From contig JAJQJQ010000002.1 of the NCBI GenBank assembly GCA_028622995.1, positions 6,882,001 through 6,946,000 of the forward strand: 64,000 nucleotides of DNA, in the 5' to 3' direction. The stretch comes from Panagrolaimus kolymaensis. Its lineage: Eukaryota; Nematoda; Chromadorea; Rhabditida; Panagrolaimidae. The notes under the pieces are model-generated. The model had not been told where the DNA came from, did no database searches, and saw nothing but the letters and a program-made list of their open reading frames with translations. Position 1 is the stretch's first letter; the number at the start of each line of letters is the position of its first letter. This document shows positions 12,128-22,953 of this stretch, piece by piece. A program made the position numbers and the translations under genes.

Positions 12128-13810
12128 ATGACCGGAGAAGAACAAAAAGCTATTCCATCAGTAGGATCTACTGTTTGGCCTCCACAACCATATCAAGGAA
12201 ATGTTAGATTTGAAGTGTGGGAAATGCAGCTAAACCTGTATATTCGATCTCGTGGATTGGTGTCGGACATCGACAAAGTGACATCGTTGTTACAACACAT
12301 CGGTATTGAGAATTGCGAAAGAATCATCGATTGGACCAGCGACGGGAAACCCGAAGCCATGAAATACAACGAACTGATCGTACTTGTGAGAAGCAAGTTT
12401 ACAAAGAAACCGAATTTGTTCTCCCTGCGAATGAAGCTTTTCAACGAAAAACAGCAACCTGACCAAAGTGTACAAGATTATTTTACTCATATGGCTCAAC
12501 TTTTAGGTCAATGTAAAATGCAAGAAATGACGGCAGAAGAACATGGTGTTTTTGCAGTATTACGTGGTCTTGAAAACGATGAACTTAGAAAGTACATGAT
12601 GATGCCCACACATGATTTGAAAACTATGAATGGTGCTATGAACATAGCGACCAGCTTTGAACAAAGTCAATCTGCAGCTCGAGAACTTAAAGGTAACGAC
12701 GGAACGTCAAAACCCTTGAAAATAAACATCGTTGAAAAGGTGAACAAATGTCGTGATTGTGGTGGAGCGCCGCATCGATTCCAAAATCGCTGTCCAGCAA
12801 AGAATATGAGATGTCATCGTTGCAATATTATTGGACATTTTTCTCGTGTATGCCCACGTACAGGTTGTCGTGGAGGTAATAATGATAATGATTCACGTAC
12901 AGGTTGTCGTGGTAGTAATAATGGTAATGTTTCACGTACAGGTAGTCGTGAATATGCTCGCCAAAGTCCATGTACAGGTCGTCATGGTAATGTTTCGCGT
13001 ACAGGTCGTCGTGAAGATGGTTCATCTTCTAGGGAAGGTGATGAAGGATATGTACAGCACGTATGCCAAGTAACATCAGGAGCTGATGCGAAGCCAGAAT
13101 ATGTCCCTCCAACTTTTATCGAATGTCAAGTAAACAATCGTCGTGTAAAACTTCAACATGATACCGGATCGGCAGTAACTGTGGTCAATAAGAAGGTGTG
13201 GTGTGCTTTGGGAAAACCAAAGTTACGAGAAGCAGCCTTTGAACTTCAAAGTTATATGGGTCGAAGCGTTCCTATTCTCGGTGGATGCACCGTTGATGTG
13301 AAAACCAAACATGAATTGAAGCCGCTGTATCTTGTTGTTGTTAAGCATGGATCAAACCTGCTTGGTAGAAACTGGATAAGTTTCTTGAAATTGTGCAAAG
13401 ACGATGAATTTCCTCAACGAAGCATGCGTCTGAACAGAATCGAAGTCGTTCAACAGCGACCAAAGAAAGTCTTGAAGCTTGAAAAGCTGCATGAGGATCT
13501 CATGCAAGAGAAACAAAAGCAACTGAAGAAATTGCATTGTGATAAGCTTGGTATGCCTGGTAAAGGTGTTAAACAAAGTTTTTGTGTTTGTAAACAAATG
13601 ATAAAAGCAAAGCAAAGGGATCAGCATGGTGAATGGAAAACTGGTAAACTCGTAGGATACTACGATTATTCAACCAAATATGAAGTTTGTGAAGCAAGAC
13701 TTGGTGCAAGTCGAGCTATGTATCAAGGATTGAAGGTTGATCAAAGTTCGAAAGAAAAGCCATCCGAAATGGACTATAGTTGTAAGGGGATTACAACTAA
13801 GGGAAGGTGA
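12128..13810 (+). CDS. Gag-protease polyprotein with fused integrase-like tail
   Basis: A 560-aa ORF, the only one in the LTR element. Residues about 20-165 resemble the retrotransposon gag capsid-like region (FEVWEMQLNLYIRSRG, then RSKFTKKPNLFSLRMKLFN). Two zinc knuckles follow: C-X2-C-X4-H-X5-C from Cys208 and a canonical C-X2-C-X4-H-X4-C from Cys229; both bind nucleic acid in this class. An Arg/Gly-rich array of imperfect RTGCRG-type units spans about 245-300. A retropepsin motif, HDTGSAVTVVN, has its catalytic Asp at 345; LLGRNWI near 410 is the usual late protease motif. After a Lys-rich linker, the end (GEWKTGKLVGYYDYSTKYEV and GLKVDQ) resembles the GPY/F-type integrase C-terminus. RT, RNase H and the integrase core are absent. 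The TGA stop is the first three bases of the 3' LTR. The stretches flanking the ORF match noncoding leader. Confidence 0.85.
   Translation: MTGEEQKAIPSVGSTVWPPQPYQGNVRFEVWEMQLNLYIRSRGLVSDIDKVTSLLQHIGIENCERIIDWTSDGKPEAMKYNELIVLVRSKFTKKPNLFSLRMKLFNEKQQPDQSVQDYFTHMAQLLGQCKMQEMTAEEHGVFAVLRGLENDELRKYMMMPTHDLKTMNGAMNIATSFEQSQSAARELKGNDGTSKPLKINIVEKVNKCRDCGGAPHRFQNRCPAKNMRCHRCNIIGHFSRVCPRTGCRGGNNDNDSRTGCRGSNNGNVSRTGSREYARQSPCTGRHGNVSRTGRREDGSSSREGDEGYVQHVCQVTSGADAKPEYVPPTFIECQVNNRRVKLQHDTGSAVTVVNKKVWCALGKPKLREAAFELQSYMGRSVPILGGCTVDVKTKHELKPLYLVVVKHGSNLLGRNWISFLKLCKDDEFPQRSMRLNRIEVVQQRPKKVLKLEKLHEDLMQEKQKQLKKLHCDKLGMPGKGVKQSFCVCKQMIKAKQRDQHGEWKTGKLVGYYDYSTKYEVCEARLGASRAMYQGLKVDQSSKEKPSEMDYSCKGITTKGR
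13797..13807 (+). promoter_or_regulatory. Polypurine tract
   Basis: A purine-rich run, AAGGGAAGG, directly precedes the 3' LTR, the position from which plus-strand DNA synthesis is primed in LTR elements. It also encodes the last residues of the gag-protease ORF. Confidence 0.6.
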
Positions 13811-14023
13811 TGAAGCAAATTGCCGCAAAGTATGGCTTTATGGAACTAAAGAAGAATAGCGAGAGCAGCGAAGCTCCAGCCTAAAACTTTTGATTGCCTT
13901 TCACTTTAGCCACTTTCTTTATCGGGTACTTTTTACGCTTGCCTGTGTGTTTGTGCCAGCTGATAGCTGCTTAATAAATATTATTGTTATTTATCATCGC
14001 CTAAACAAACCGCTGCCTTAGCA
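13808..14023 (+). repeat. 3' long terminal repeat
   Basis: Identical in sequence and length to the 5' LTR. AATAAA lies at 13973-13978. Its first three bases, TGA, end the upstream ORF. Confidence 0.92.
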
Positions 14024-14028
14024 CTTCC
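14024..14028. repeat. Target-site duplication, right copy
   Basis: CTTCC, the same as 11585-11589. Confidence 0.9.
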
Positions 14029-17000
14029 AAAACAAGGATGCAATTTTTAAAAATAGAAAGTAAATATTTGTTTTTAAAAAAATCTGACGATAAGCTTTAG
14101 TAATAAAGTATACGAAAACTACCGTAACCATGTTTTTTTAAAATAAAAACTATCAAAAAAACATATCGACTAAAATGCGTGATTTTTTGTTCAACAAAAA
14201 AAGGATTTCCGAAAACATTCTAAAAAAATAAAATCATGCCATTTTTGAAAGCAAAGAACAAAATATTATTTCATCATGTTGTTTAAAAATTTTTTACACC
14301 GGTGGTGGTGGAGCAGCTAATCGCTCATACGTTCGTTCACTTCACCTTTTATAGGCTTTTAAATATGAAAAGATGAAACTTTGGTCTTAAAAGCTTGTGT
14401 ATATTTTTTTGTTGAAACTTCAAAAGCAACAAACACATCCTACTATTTCAACAAAAAAAATGTAAAAGCGAAAATAGTGGAAAATATCTCCTGCTGTTTC
14501 TATTTTATTTTATATTTGGGAAAATTCAAGAAAAACCATTTTCTCACACACAAAAAAATCTTTAAATTTTTATATTTTTTTTAAAAACGCAGCGTCCATT
14601 AAAAAAAGCTTAAAAGGGAAAGGAATTTCAATGAAAAAATAAAGCAACGTTGCAAAGAAAAACAGTTTAAAAAATTTCGAGATCGACGAGACCAAAATTC
14701 AAGAAAAACAAAGCTACCGTAATTATTCATTCTAGAGGCCATGAAAAAATTTTTAGTAATCAAAATTAAAAGTGAAACGAAAAAGAAGCAATTTTTACCG
14801 CAGACAAAAAAAAATAAAACTAACGCCAAATAAATTTTTATGACTTTTTTACAGAGAAAAACAAAGAAGAAAATGAAACCTTCGTATTTTCATTGGGCTT
14901 CGAAAAAGAAAAAATCGTCAAAAAATAAAAAATACCAAACTCATTTGGAACAAAGAGTTTTTCAAGGTCCAAAAGGCTGTCTTTTTTTTTATCCAAAAAT
15001 GTCCAAATAAGAACTTTTAAAACACAAGAAAAGTTTTTTTAAAGAACCGTAAACATGTTTCTTTTTTTGGCAAAAATAACAAACTTTTTATTTTTTATTT
15101 TATAAATAAAGTTTTTTTTAATGACGATTTTCCCTTCTACCTTTCTTTGTTTCGAATTGTTGGGGGCAGAAGCGAAAAAAAAACATAGATTCAAAAAACC
15201 AAAAATGGAATGAAAAAAGAAAAGAAAGCATCCGGAAATTAAATAAATAAAAAGAAAAGAAAAACCAAAAAAAGAAAAAATCTTTTTCAATCTTTGTTTT
15301 TTTTCTTTTTTAAGCTTTTTTGAAACAACAAAAATTTTTATAAATTTTTTCGTCACAAGTTTGTAAGTAATTTGTTGCCTAGTGTGAAGATTAAGGTTCG
15401 AAAGTATAAAAATTTAAGACTAAATTATAGCTTTTATATAAATTTAAAAGATTGAGAGAAAATGAAATAAAAAAATAAATTGTATGACTCAACTGAAAAT
15501 ATTCGAGAATATTTTTTTACTAAATAATATATCAAAAAATATAAATAAAAACAAATCAAATCATGAGTTAAAGTGACCAAATGTCTGTGTGTACATACAT
15601 TTATGTGTTTTTAAATTTTATTTAATAATAATCACTAAATAAGATTAAAGTATTGCCCTAGATTTTTTCTTCTTTCTTTTTTTTAATAACAAACGTAAAA
15701 ATTTCATCTTTTTTTCCATCAATGTCTACGTTCAGATAGACACGGTTTTAATATTTCGTCCCTTCTTTTTATTTTGCAACATCGACGACAAAAAAAGAAG
15801 ATGGTTTGCCTCAATAAAAAAAACTCATAAATCTCATATCTTTGTTACATCAAAAAAAGAGAAGAAGTTTCCTTTTTTCCTGTTGCAAAAAACCATAAAG
15901 TCTCTTCGCCTTTTTTCAATGTCAAAGTCTAAGTCTTTTTTTACGTTCAATCACAAAAAAAGAGAGGAAAAAGATCAAAAACGATGACCGATAAAAAAAT
16001 AAATAAAATAAAAATTTAATATTATTGTTATTTGTTTCTTTTGTAAAAAAGAGAGCTTAAATTTGCAACAACAATAAAAAGGAAATTAGTCAAGGACAAA
16101 GTTTAGAAAAGAATATGGTAGCCGTAATCACGATTTAAAATTGCTCAAGTTGTCACCGACAAGCACGTCGAACGTTGTTATCCAATTCAAACTCAAATTT
16201 AAACTCAAACTTTTTTTGACATGAAATTTATGAATGACAATTTTTTGGTCAAAATCTGTTTAGTTTCTACGTAGTTAGCTCCTCTTTTTTTCTTATCCAT
16301 CCCCTAAGGATATCAACCTCCAAAAAAAAGTAGGCGAAAAAAAGGATGAAAAAAGAGACAAATTTATTCTTTTTTGTGTTACGCAAATTTGACATTTTTT
16401 TGCAATCTTTTTTTTTCTTTGCAAAATAAAATGGAAGAAAGATGAAAACTTAATAAATGTGAAAGTCATCCTCCTTTTTTTCTATTTCCACAAAGGCAAT
16501 GGGAGCGAACACATTTCTGAAATTGAGTCAGAACTTCCAAGAATTTTAAATTAAAAAATGGAAGATAAAGATCAAATATTTTTTTTTATTTCTTGGAGAA
16601 ATAGTTTGATTAAGAAGACAGAGTTTGGAAAGACAAAAAAGAAAAGGAAATTACATCTGCAAAAAACGACTATCAACTGAATAAACATATATGACTCAAT
16701 GAAAAAAGGGGTCAAATGACGAAAAAAGAGTAAAGGTTTAAAAAAATGGATAAAAATTTTTAAAAAATAAATAAGTTCCTATTTGGATAAACTATCCTCG
16801 AATGAAAAAATTAGAATATTTATAAATGGCTTCAAAGATAAAAATGCATTATTTTTTATGATAGAAAACTTTTGAAAGTGCAACCAAAGTTTAATCTTCT
16901 TTTTTTCTTCAAACAAACAAACACCTTTGATTACTTTTAATACTTTTGCAAAAAAAAAACAATTTCAACTAACAAAGTAAACTAAAGAAGAAGAAAAAAA

Positions 17001-20000
17001 TGGCTGCTGCTAAATCATCTTTTCTAAAAAAACGTACAAATTTTTTTAATTCAAGGAATCCTCCTTTATTTTTTTCCCATTCTTCAAAAAAGCACTACCT
17101 TTAACTCCCATTCAGTCATTTTATCCTCAAACAAACAAGTAAAAAATTGCTTTAATAAATCTTTTTTTCTTATGTATTTTTTCAAAGAGTAAATTTCTAT
17201 GTTCAAAAAAAAAAAGGAGTGAATGCAATGGTTCAATTTGTCCAAACGGAAATATATATAAAATTCCTTTTTTTCTTCTTCAGAAAATGGCACCATCCTA
17301 CTATTTATCCTTTTACTTTCAAAGGTGCCAGGAGACGAGGAGGAGCAACACTTGGATTTTAAAAAATTTTACTTGAATGGAACAAAAGATGAAAATAAAT
17401 AAAGTGTTTTTCATTCAACAAAAAAATATTATAAAAGCTTTCATATTTTCCATGAAAAAATCTATTTTCTTTTTTGCAATTTTGCGGTTTTTCAAACAAA
17501 AGAGTTTAAAATAAAAATAGCTGCTACTCTTCTCTCACCTTTGACCAAAAAAAAAGTAAATTCCAAGAAGCTAATAGTTTTTTTCCTTAAAAAAAGTAGT
17601 ATATTTTTTTGGAACAAAAAAAGCTTCTATGTCTGAACATTTATTCTATTTTAGTCGCATCTCACTCAAATTTGACATGAAAAACTGTCATAATTAATCA
17701 AAATTAAAAAAGCAAAGCGCAAAAAAAATTCTTCTTCAAAACCCTTTTCTTCTTTTCACAAAGTTTTTGAGGACTTAAAACCATTTTTTCGCGCATATTT
17801 TACACAGACATTCATTCATTCATTCATAAACACAGACGACATTCACAAATAAATAATCATCAAACAAAAAAGATTTGCGCGGGAACCAAAAGAAAATCTT
17901 GAAAGAGTTCATTAAAAAATTTTTTTTTGTTCAAAATGAAAAAAAATGAAAACAAAATTGAAGATGAACAAAGAGCTTTTTTACTTAAAACTTTTTGGTC
18001 TTTACTTTTCATCAAATTTTAGGGAGAAAATTTTTTGAGGGGTAAATGTTATTTAATTTTTATGGCCGAAACAAAATAAAGCAGATTGGGTATTTGATGA
18101 GTCAAAAAAATCATTTGACCGATGTTTAAAAAAAGGTTTAAATTTTACACAGTAAAAAAATCTTTGTTTTGAGAAAACCAGACGATGAGATATTTTTATC
18201 ATTGACACGAAAAAATACTAAAAACAAAGGTCAAAATAAAAATGGAACACTAAAATCATAAAAAAAAATGAACGTTGAGTAATCGATGACCAAGAAAAAT
18301 TTTTTTTGCGTTAAACAAGAGTGGTAAAAAAAACACCACCGTCGGAAGTAAAATTGGCGCTTTTCTTTAGTAAAAAAACAAAAAAGGTAGTAAGAGGAAC
18401 AACGAATTATAGTGTTTTTTTACTTCCAATTTTTATTTTTGCATCTAAGAAAAAAAATAATAAATGAAAAAAGAAGCCAAAAAGTTAAAAAGCAAATATA
18501 TATAATAATATCCTGAAAGTAAAGAAGCACTTTCTCATTAAGAAAAAAGCTATTAATTTTTAAATATTCATTTCGATACAAAAGCTACCGTTTCCTTCAA
18601 GTTCAGAAAATTAATTAGAATATCTTTTCAATTTTCATTTCCCCTTAAACCTTCACTTTCTATCTAATTTTTCAAAAAAGAATCTAATTAAATCAAGAAA
18701 TATCTTATAAAACCATAACGACAAAAGATAGGAAAAGAAAAGATATGTATTTATTTGTACAATTTTTATATGAATGTTTTTCCTTCATTCATTTTATTTT
18801 TATTTTATTGATGATCGTTAAAAGCGGATAAAAATGGCGCACATATAAATAAATAAATAAATACTTTTTGTCCTCCTCTTTTTTTTCATGGCTCCTGTAA
18901 AAAAAAGAATCGAATCAAAAAAGACAGAAAGAAAAAAAGGAAACTTTTTTTTATCTATGATTTCTAAAGTGGATACTTGAACTGGTTTCAAGGCAATATC
19001 AATAAAAATGGAATGAAACCATCAACCAAAAACACACGTTTTAATGTTTTTATGTTTCATGTTTTTTTTTTGATTTTTTGGAGAGATTGCTTTCAAACAA
19101 ATAAAAAAAAAGAAATTGAGTCCAAATTCAATCATCCTCTCTTTTCTTCTTTTTTTCAAAAAATTGAAGCAACGAAAAGGAATGATTCCACGTGCCTGCT
19201 TGCTGCATAGTTGCTTTTGAGAATCATCAAAAAAAGTCAAAGAAAAAAAAATAAATAAAGGGATTTTTTGTAAAAAGCAAAAATTGAAGAATGAAAAAAC
19301 GAGTGGCAAAAAAAATTGCGCAAAAATAATAAATTTATTTAGTTTTATTTTTCTTAGAAACAAAAAAAAATATTCCGGAAAGCTCGAAATAAAAAAATAT
19401 ATATATTAAATTATCCAAAAAAATAAATATGTAATAAAAAAAACGCAATTAATTCCTTGTTGGTTCAATTTGGCTGGCGGCTAATTTAAAAAGAAATAAA
19501 AAACGAAAAGAAAATTATTTAATTCTATTTAAAACTGCTTATAAAAAAGTTTCCCTTATTTGTTTCCATCGACAAATTAAAAAAATGAGAGGAGAGGAGA
19601 GGAGGAAGAAAAAGGATAAATATACATATATCAATTAGTTAGCAAAAAAATAAATTTGTTTGTTTGATGCTTATATGTGTATGTATAACAGGTTGCTGTT
19701 TGCTAATTAATTAAATTTATATTAAAGAATTAGAAAAAGAAAGAAAAAAAAGCTTTTTTGATGCTTTTTTAATTTTTAGTAGCATTCCAAAAAAGACAGA
19801 GGGAAAAAATTGCGAGGGCGAAAAATTTTTAGAATTTATAAAGAAATGTAAATAAACAAATTTAAAACCTGACTGAAAATTTTCAAAATTTAATTTTTTC
19901 TTAGAAAAAAAAAATAGTATATTTTTTATTTGTTTTTGCTCTGTCGCAAAAAAAAAGAGAGAAGAGAACCTGAATTAAATTATTTAAAAGCTGAAAAATA

Positions 20001-22908
20001 ACAACTATGTATTTACGATGAATTAAAAATCAACTAAAAAAACATGACTAAAACAAAACAAAAAACACTTGTTTGTATCCATTCGACATCAATCTTTGCT
20101 CTCCACAACCAATAAAAATTTCAGAGGCACCGAACGTGTTTATTCAAAAACAGCTACCGTAATTTTTTCATAGAAAAAAGAGAGCATTTTTAATGCACTT
20201 TTTTCCCTCATTCATTCTCAATTTGTAAAGAAAAAAATGGCTTTGATAAAAAATATTAAAAATTCATAAAACTAAAATTTTTCTTTTATAAAAGCCTTTT
20301 TACAAGTCTGAGCAATTTTGAGGATAAAAATTACACGAAAAAAAGACACAAGTTTTTCTTTTTTTTAAAACTACTTAACTTTTAAAAAGATATAAAATTG
20401 TTTTTTTTTCTTCTAAAAAACAATTACAAAATGGTTAAAGAGAAACAACAATTTAGACTTTGACATCTTCTCTCTTCTTTGACTATACATATACATATAT
20501 ATTGTTTAAAGATTAATGAGTACAAGAAAAAAAAAACTAGAAAGAGGGCGGAATAAATGAAACGGGAAAGAATTGAAACAAAAAATAAGTTAGAAGTGAG
20601 AAGAGGGTCGTCTTCATTCATTCATTCATGAATGTATTAGTGCCAGTCAGGGAAAGGTTATAGTTGAGGAATTTAAAAAAAAGTTAAATAGCTAGCTGCA
20701 TGGTCAAATTTGTGGGAGTTAAATAGTAGTTATAAAATTAAAGGGCTTAATAAACTCAAACAAAAATAGTAATCAGAGAAGAAGCTTAAAAAATTACTAC
20801 TTTTTTAACACCCGAAGGGAATACTAAAATAGGTTTAAAACAAATACTTTTCTGTTGTAAAAGTTCAGAAAAATTATAATATCGTTCGTGACATTGAAAT
20901 TTTAAACAAAAAAAAAAGAAACTATGAGGTAAAAGCTTCTAATAAAGTTTGCCTACCGTAAATCATTATTACCATGAAATCAAAAACTTTTTATTATTCT
21001 TCCATGTTTTTTGCTTTTATTTTTTTTATTCATGCGTCAATGATAGAATAAAACATTTTCTTAAAATCCACGCATACATATACCAAAAAAATAAAGAAAG
21101 CTACATCGTCGTCGGTGGCCGCCATTTTTTATTTTAATTTTTAAGATAAAAAAAAGCTAATTCATCCAACCGTAAAAGAAAAAAAGAAGGGAAACACGGA
21201 GAGAGAAGGATACTACAAAACATAAAATGCTTTTTTTAAAAAGCAAAGAGAAAAAACTTCCGTTATGAAGAAGCCCAAGCAAAAAAAAATATATTAATAA
21301 ATATTTGTACTAAGAAATAATTTCTTTAAACAAATAAGATACGTAAAAAATTTATATATATAAAAACATCTCTATTAAAGAAAAAAACTATAATCCCTCT
21401 TTATTTTTTTATTTTGTCAAAAAAATTATATCAAAAAAACAAATCTTTTTTGAATAAAAAAATGAGCATCATAGTCTCTTCCCCCATCTTTTGGCATTTT
21501 TGCAGTCAACATCATCAGACAGACGGCGATGGACGACAAGAAGGGCATCAAAGTCAAAGAAAAAAATAAATAAACAAATTTAAATTTTTTTTATAAAAAA
21601 TAAAAAAAGGGATTACAAACTTGTTTGTTTTTTTACTTTTTATTACAACTTTCAAAATATACTCGCAGAAATGAAAGCGAGAAACCAAAAGCTAATCAAA
21701 TTTTTTGTTTGTTGGAAGAACTTTTGAGATCAAAAAAAGAGCAACAAGAAAAACAATAAACATAGAGAGAAGAAAAAGCAGCCGATGATGATGAGAAAAG
21801 GGTTGTGTGAGAATTTGAGAATTCGTCATCGGCTTCATCACTCACACAAAAGAAAGATAGATGAGCATCAAAGCAATTTAATTTTCAAAGAAAATCAAAT
21901 CAAAAAGAAAAAAGAAAAATCTACTAAAAAACTACTTTCAAAAGTTCCTTAGTCAAAAGAATAAATATTTAATATAAAAAAATTTGTTTAAATGAAAGTT
22001 AATAAACTAAGATAAAAGTCTTTCAAAGAAAAGAAAAATTGACAATACGAAACGTAAAATCTTTATACTTTTTTTTTCAATAAAAATAAAATATTATTAA
22101 ATTTTATATTTCTTTGACCTTTTATAAAATTTTTAAGAAAATTTAATTTTATCCGTCAAAAAAAAATTACGTGTAAAAAGCCTAAAAAGGAAAATGAAAC
22201 CTTTCATGTTTTAACACATTCAAGAAAAAAAATATAAATTCGTTTTACAAAATTGTTTCGACTTTTCTAAAAAAAGTTAGTTTCCTTTTTTTCTTTATTT
22301 TTTCGGATTTACTCAAGGATGAGAAAGAAAGAAATGGAAAAAATGATGTGAAGAAGCCACTCAAATTTTCCTTCCTTTTTTCTTTTCTTTTCGAAGTTTA
22401 ACAAGGTAAAAAAAAAAAAAAGAATGGCAGAGAAAAGATGTTAGCTACTCAACTATGATACTTGAAAAAACAATAGAATCACTTCCAAAAAAATAAAAAA
22501 CGCTGGTTTGGTTTGAAATAAGAAAAAACAAGGAAAAAAATTAGTTATGCTTGAAGAAGTTTTTTTTTGTTGCAAATGACAAGACAAAAGAGAGCTAAAA
22601 TACAATTATCTCACTGAGTTTTTTCTAACAGAAAAAAAACATTGAAATTGCCACTTGAATTTGATGACGTTATTATTCTTCACTTTCTTCACTTTCTTTA
22701 ATACATAAAAACATATCCATCCACTTGAACGACGCTACTTACTTCGATTTTACTTGTCTTTGAACTACTCAATTAAAAATTTTTACAAAAAAAAACTTAT
22801 TACTTTTTTTTAAATACCTTTATTTTTCCATATTTTTTACTATACTTTCTTTTAAAAAAAGGTTAATTAAATTGTTAGTAAAAGCAAAATAAAAAAAAAA
22901 CAAGCATT
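14029..22908. other. Gene-poor desert, right part
   Basis: About 8.9 kb of AT-rich DNA with dense A/T homopolymers. No frame on either strand looks coding. The nonamer CTACCGTAA occurs four times on the plus strand (14119, 14714, 20154, 20953), with near matches elsewhere such as 18585. Short direct repeats such as ATTCATTCATTC (about 17811) and AAATAAATAAAT (about 18847) are simple microsatellites. Confidence 0.45.
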
Positions 22909-22914
22909 TTTATT
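22909..22914 (-). terminator. Poly(A) signal of the 957-aa gene
   Basis: TTTATT (AATAAA on the minus strand) lies about 40 bases past the TAG stop at 22954-22956. It supports ending this gene here instead of splicing on toward the PP2A gene. Confidence 0.45.
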
Positions 22915-22953
22915 ATTAGTTTGTAAGTCTAAAACCAAAAAATTAATTGTAGA

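Larger units (their letters stand above)
11590..14023 (+). mobile_element. Complete but pol-depleted LTR retrotransposon (Ty3/Gypsy-like)
   Basis: A 2434-bp element bounded by two 216-bp LTRs that I read as identical base for base, and by the 5-bp direct repeat CTTCC. LTRs begin TG and end CA. A primer-binding-site-like TGG begins at 11807, two bases inside the 5' LTR, and a purine-rich AAGGGAAGG abuts the 3' LTR. The internal region is only 2002 bp and carries one intact ORF with gag, zinc knuckle and protease parts but no reverse transcriptase, RNase H or integrase core. Known autonomous Gypsy elements are about 5 kb or more, so this is a deleted, non-autonomous form that must be mobilised by enzymes made elsewhere. 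LTR identity and the intact duplication indicate a young insertion. Confidence 0.92.

Noticed and set aside
12193..13073. Alternative frames on both strands within the LTR element ORF
   Set aside because: They overlap the gag-protease frame, which carries the zinc knuckles and DTG motif; the His/Tyr/Asp and Val/Met-rich alternatives are repeat-derived.
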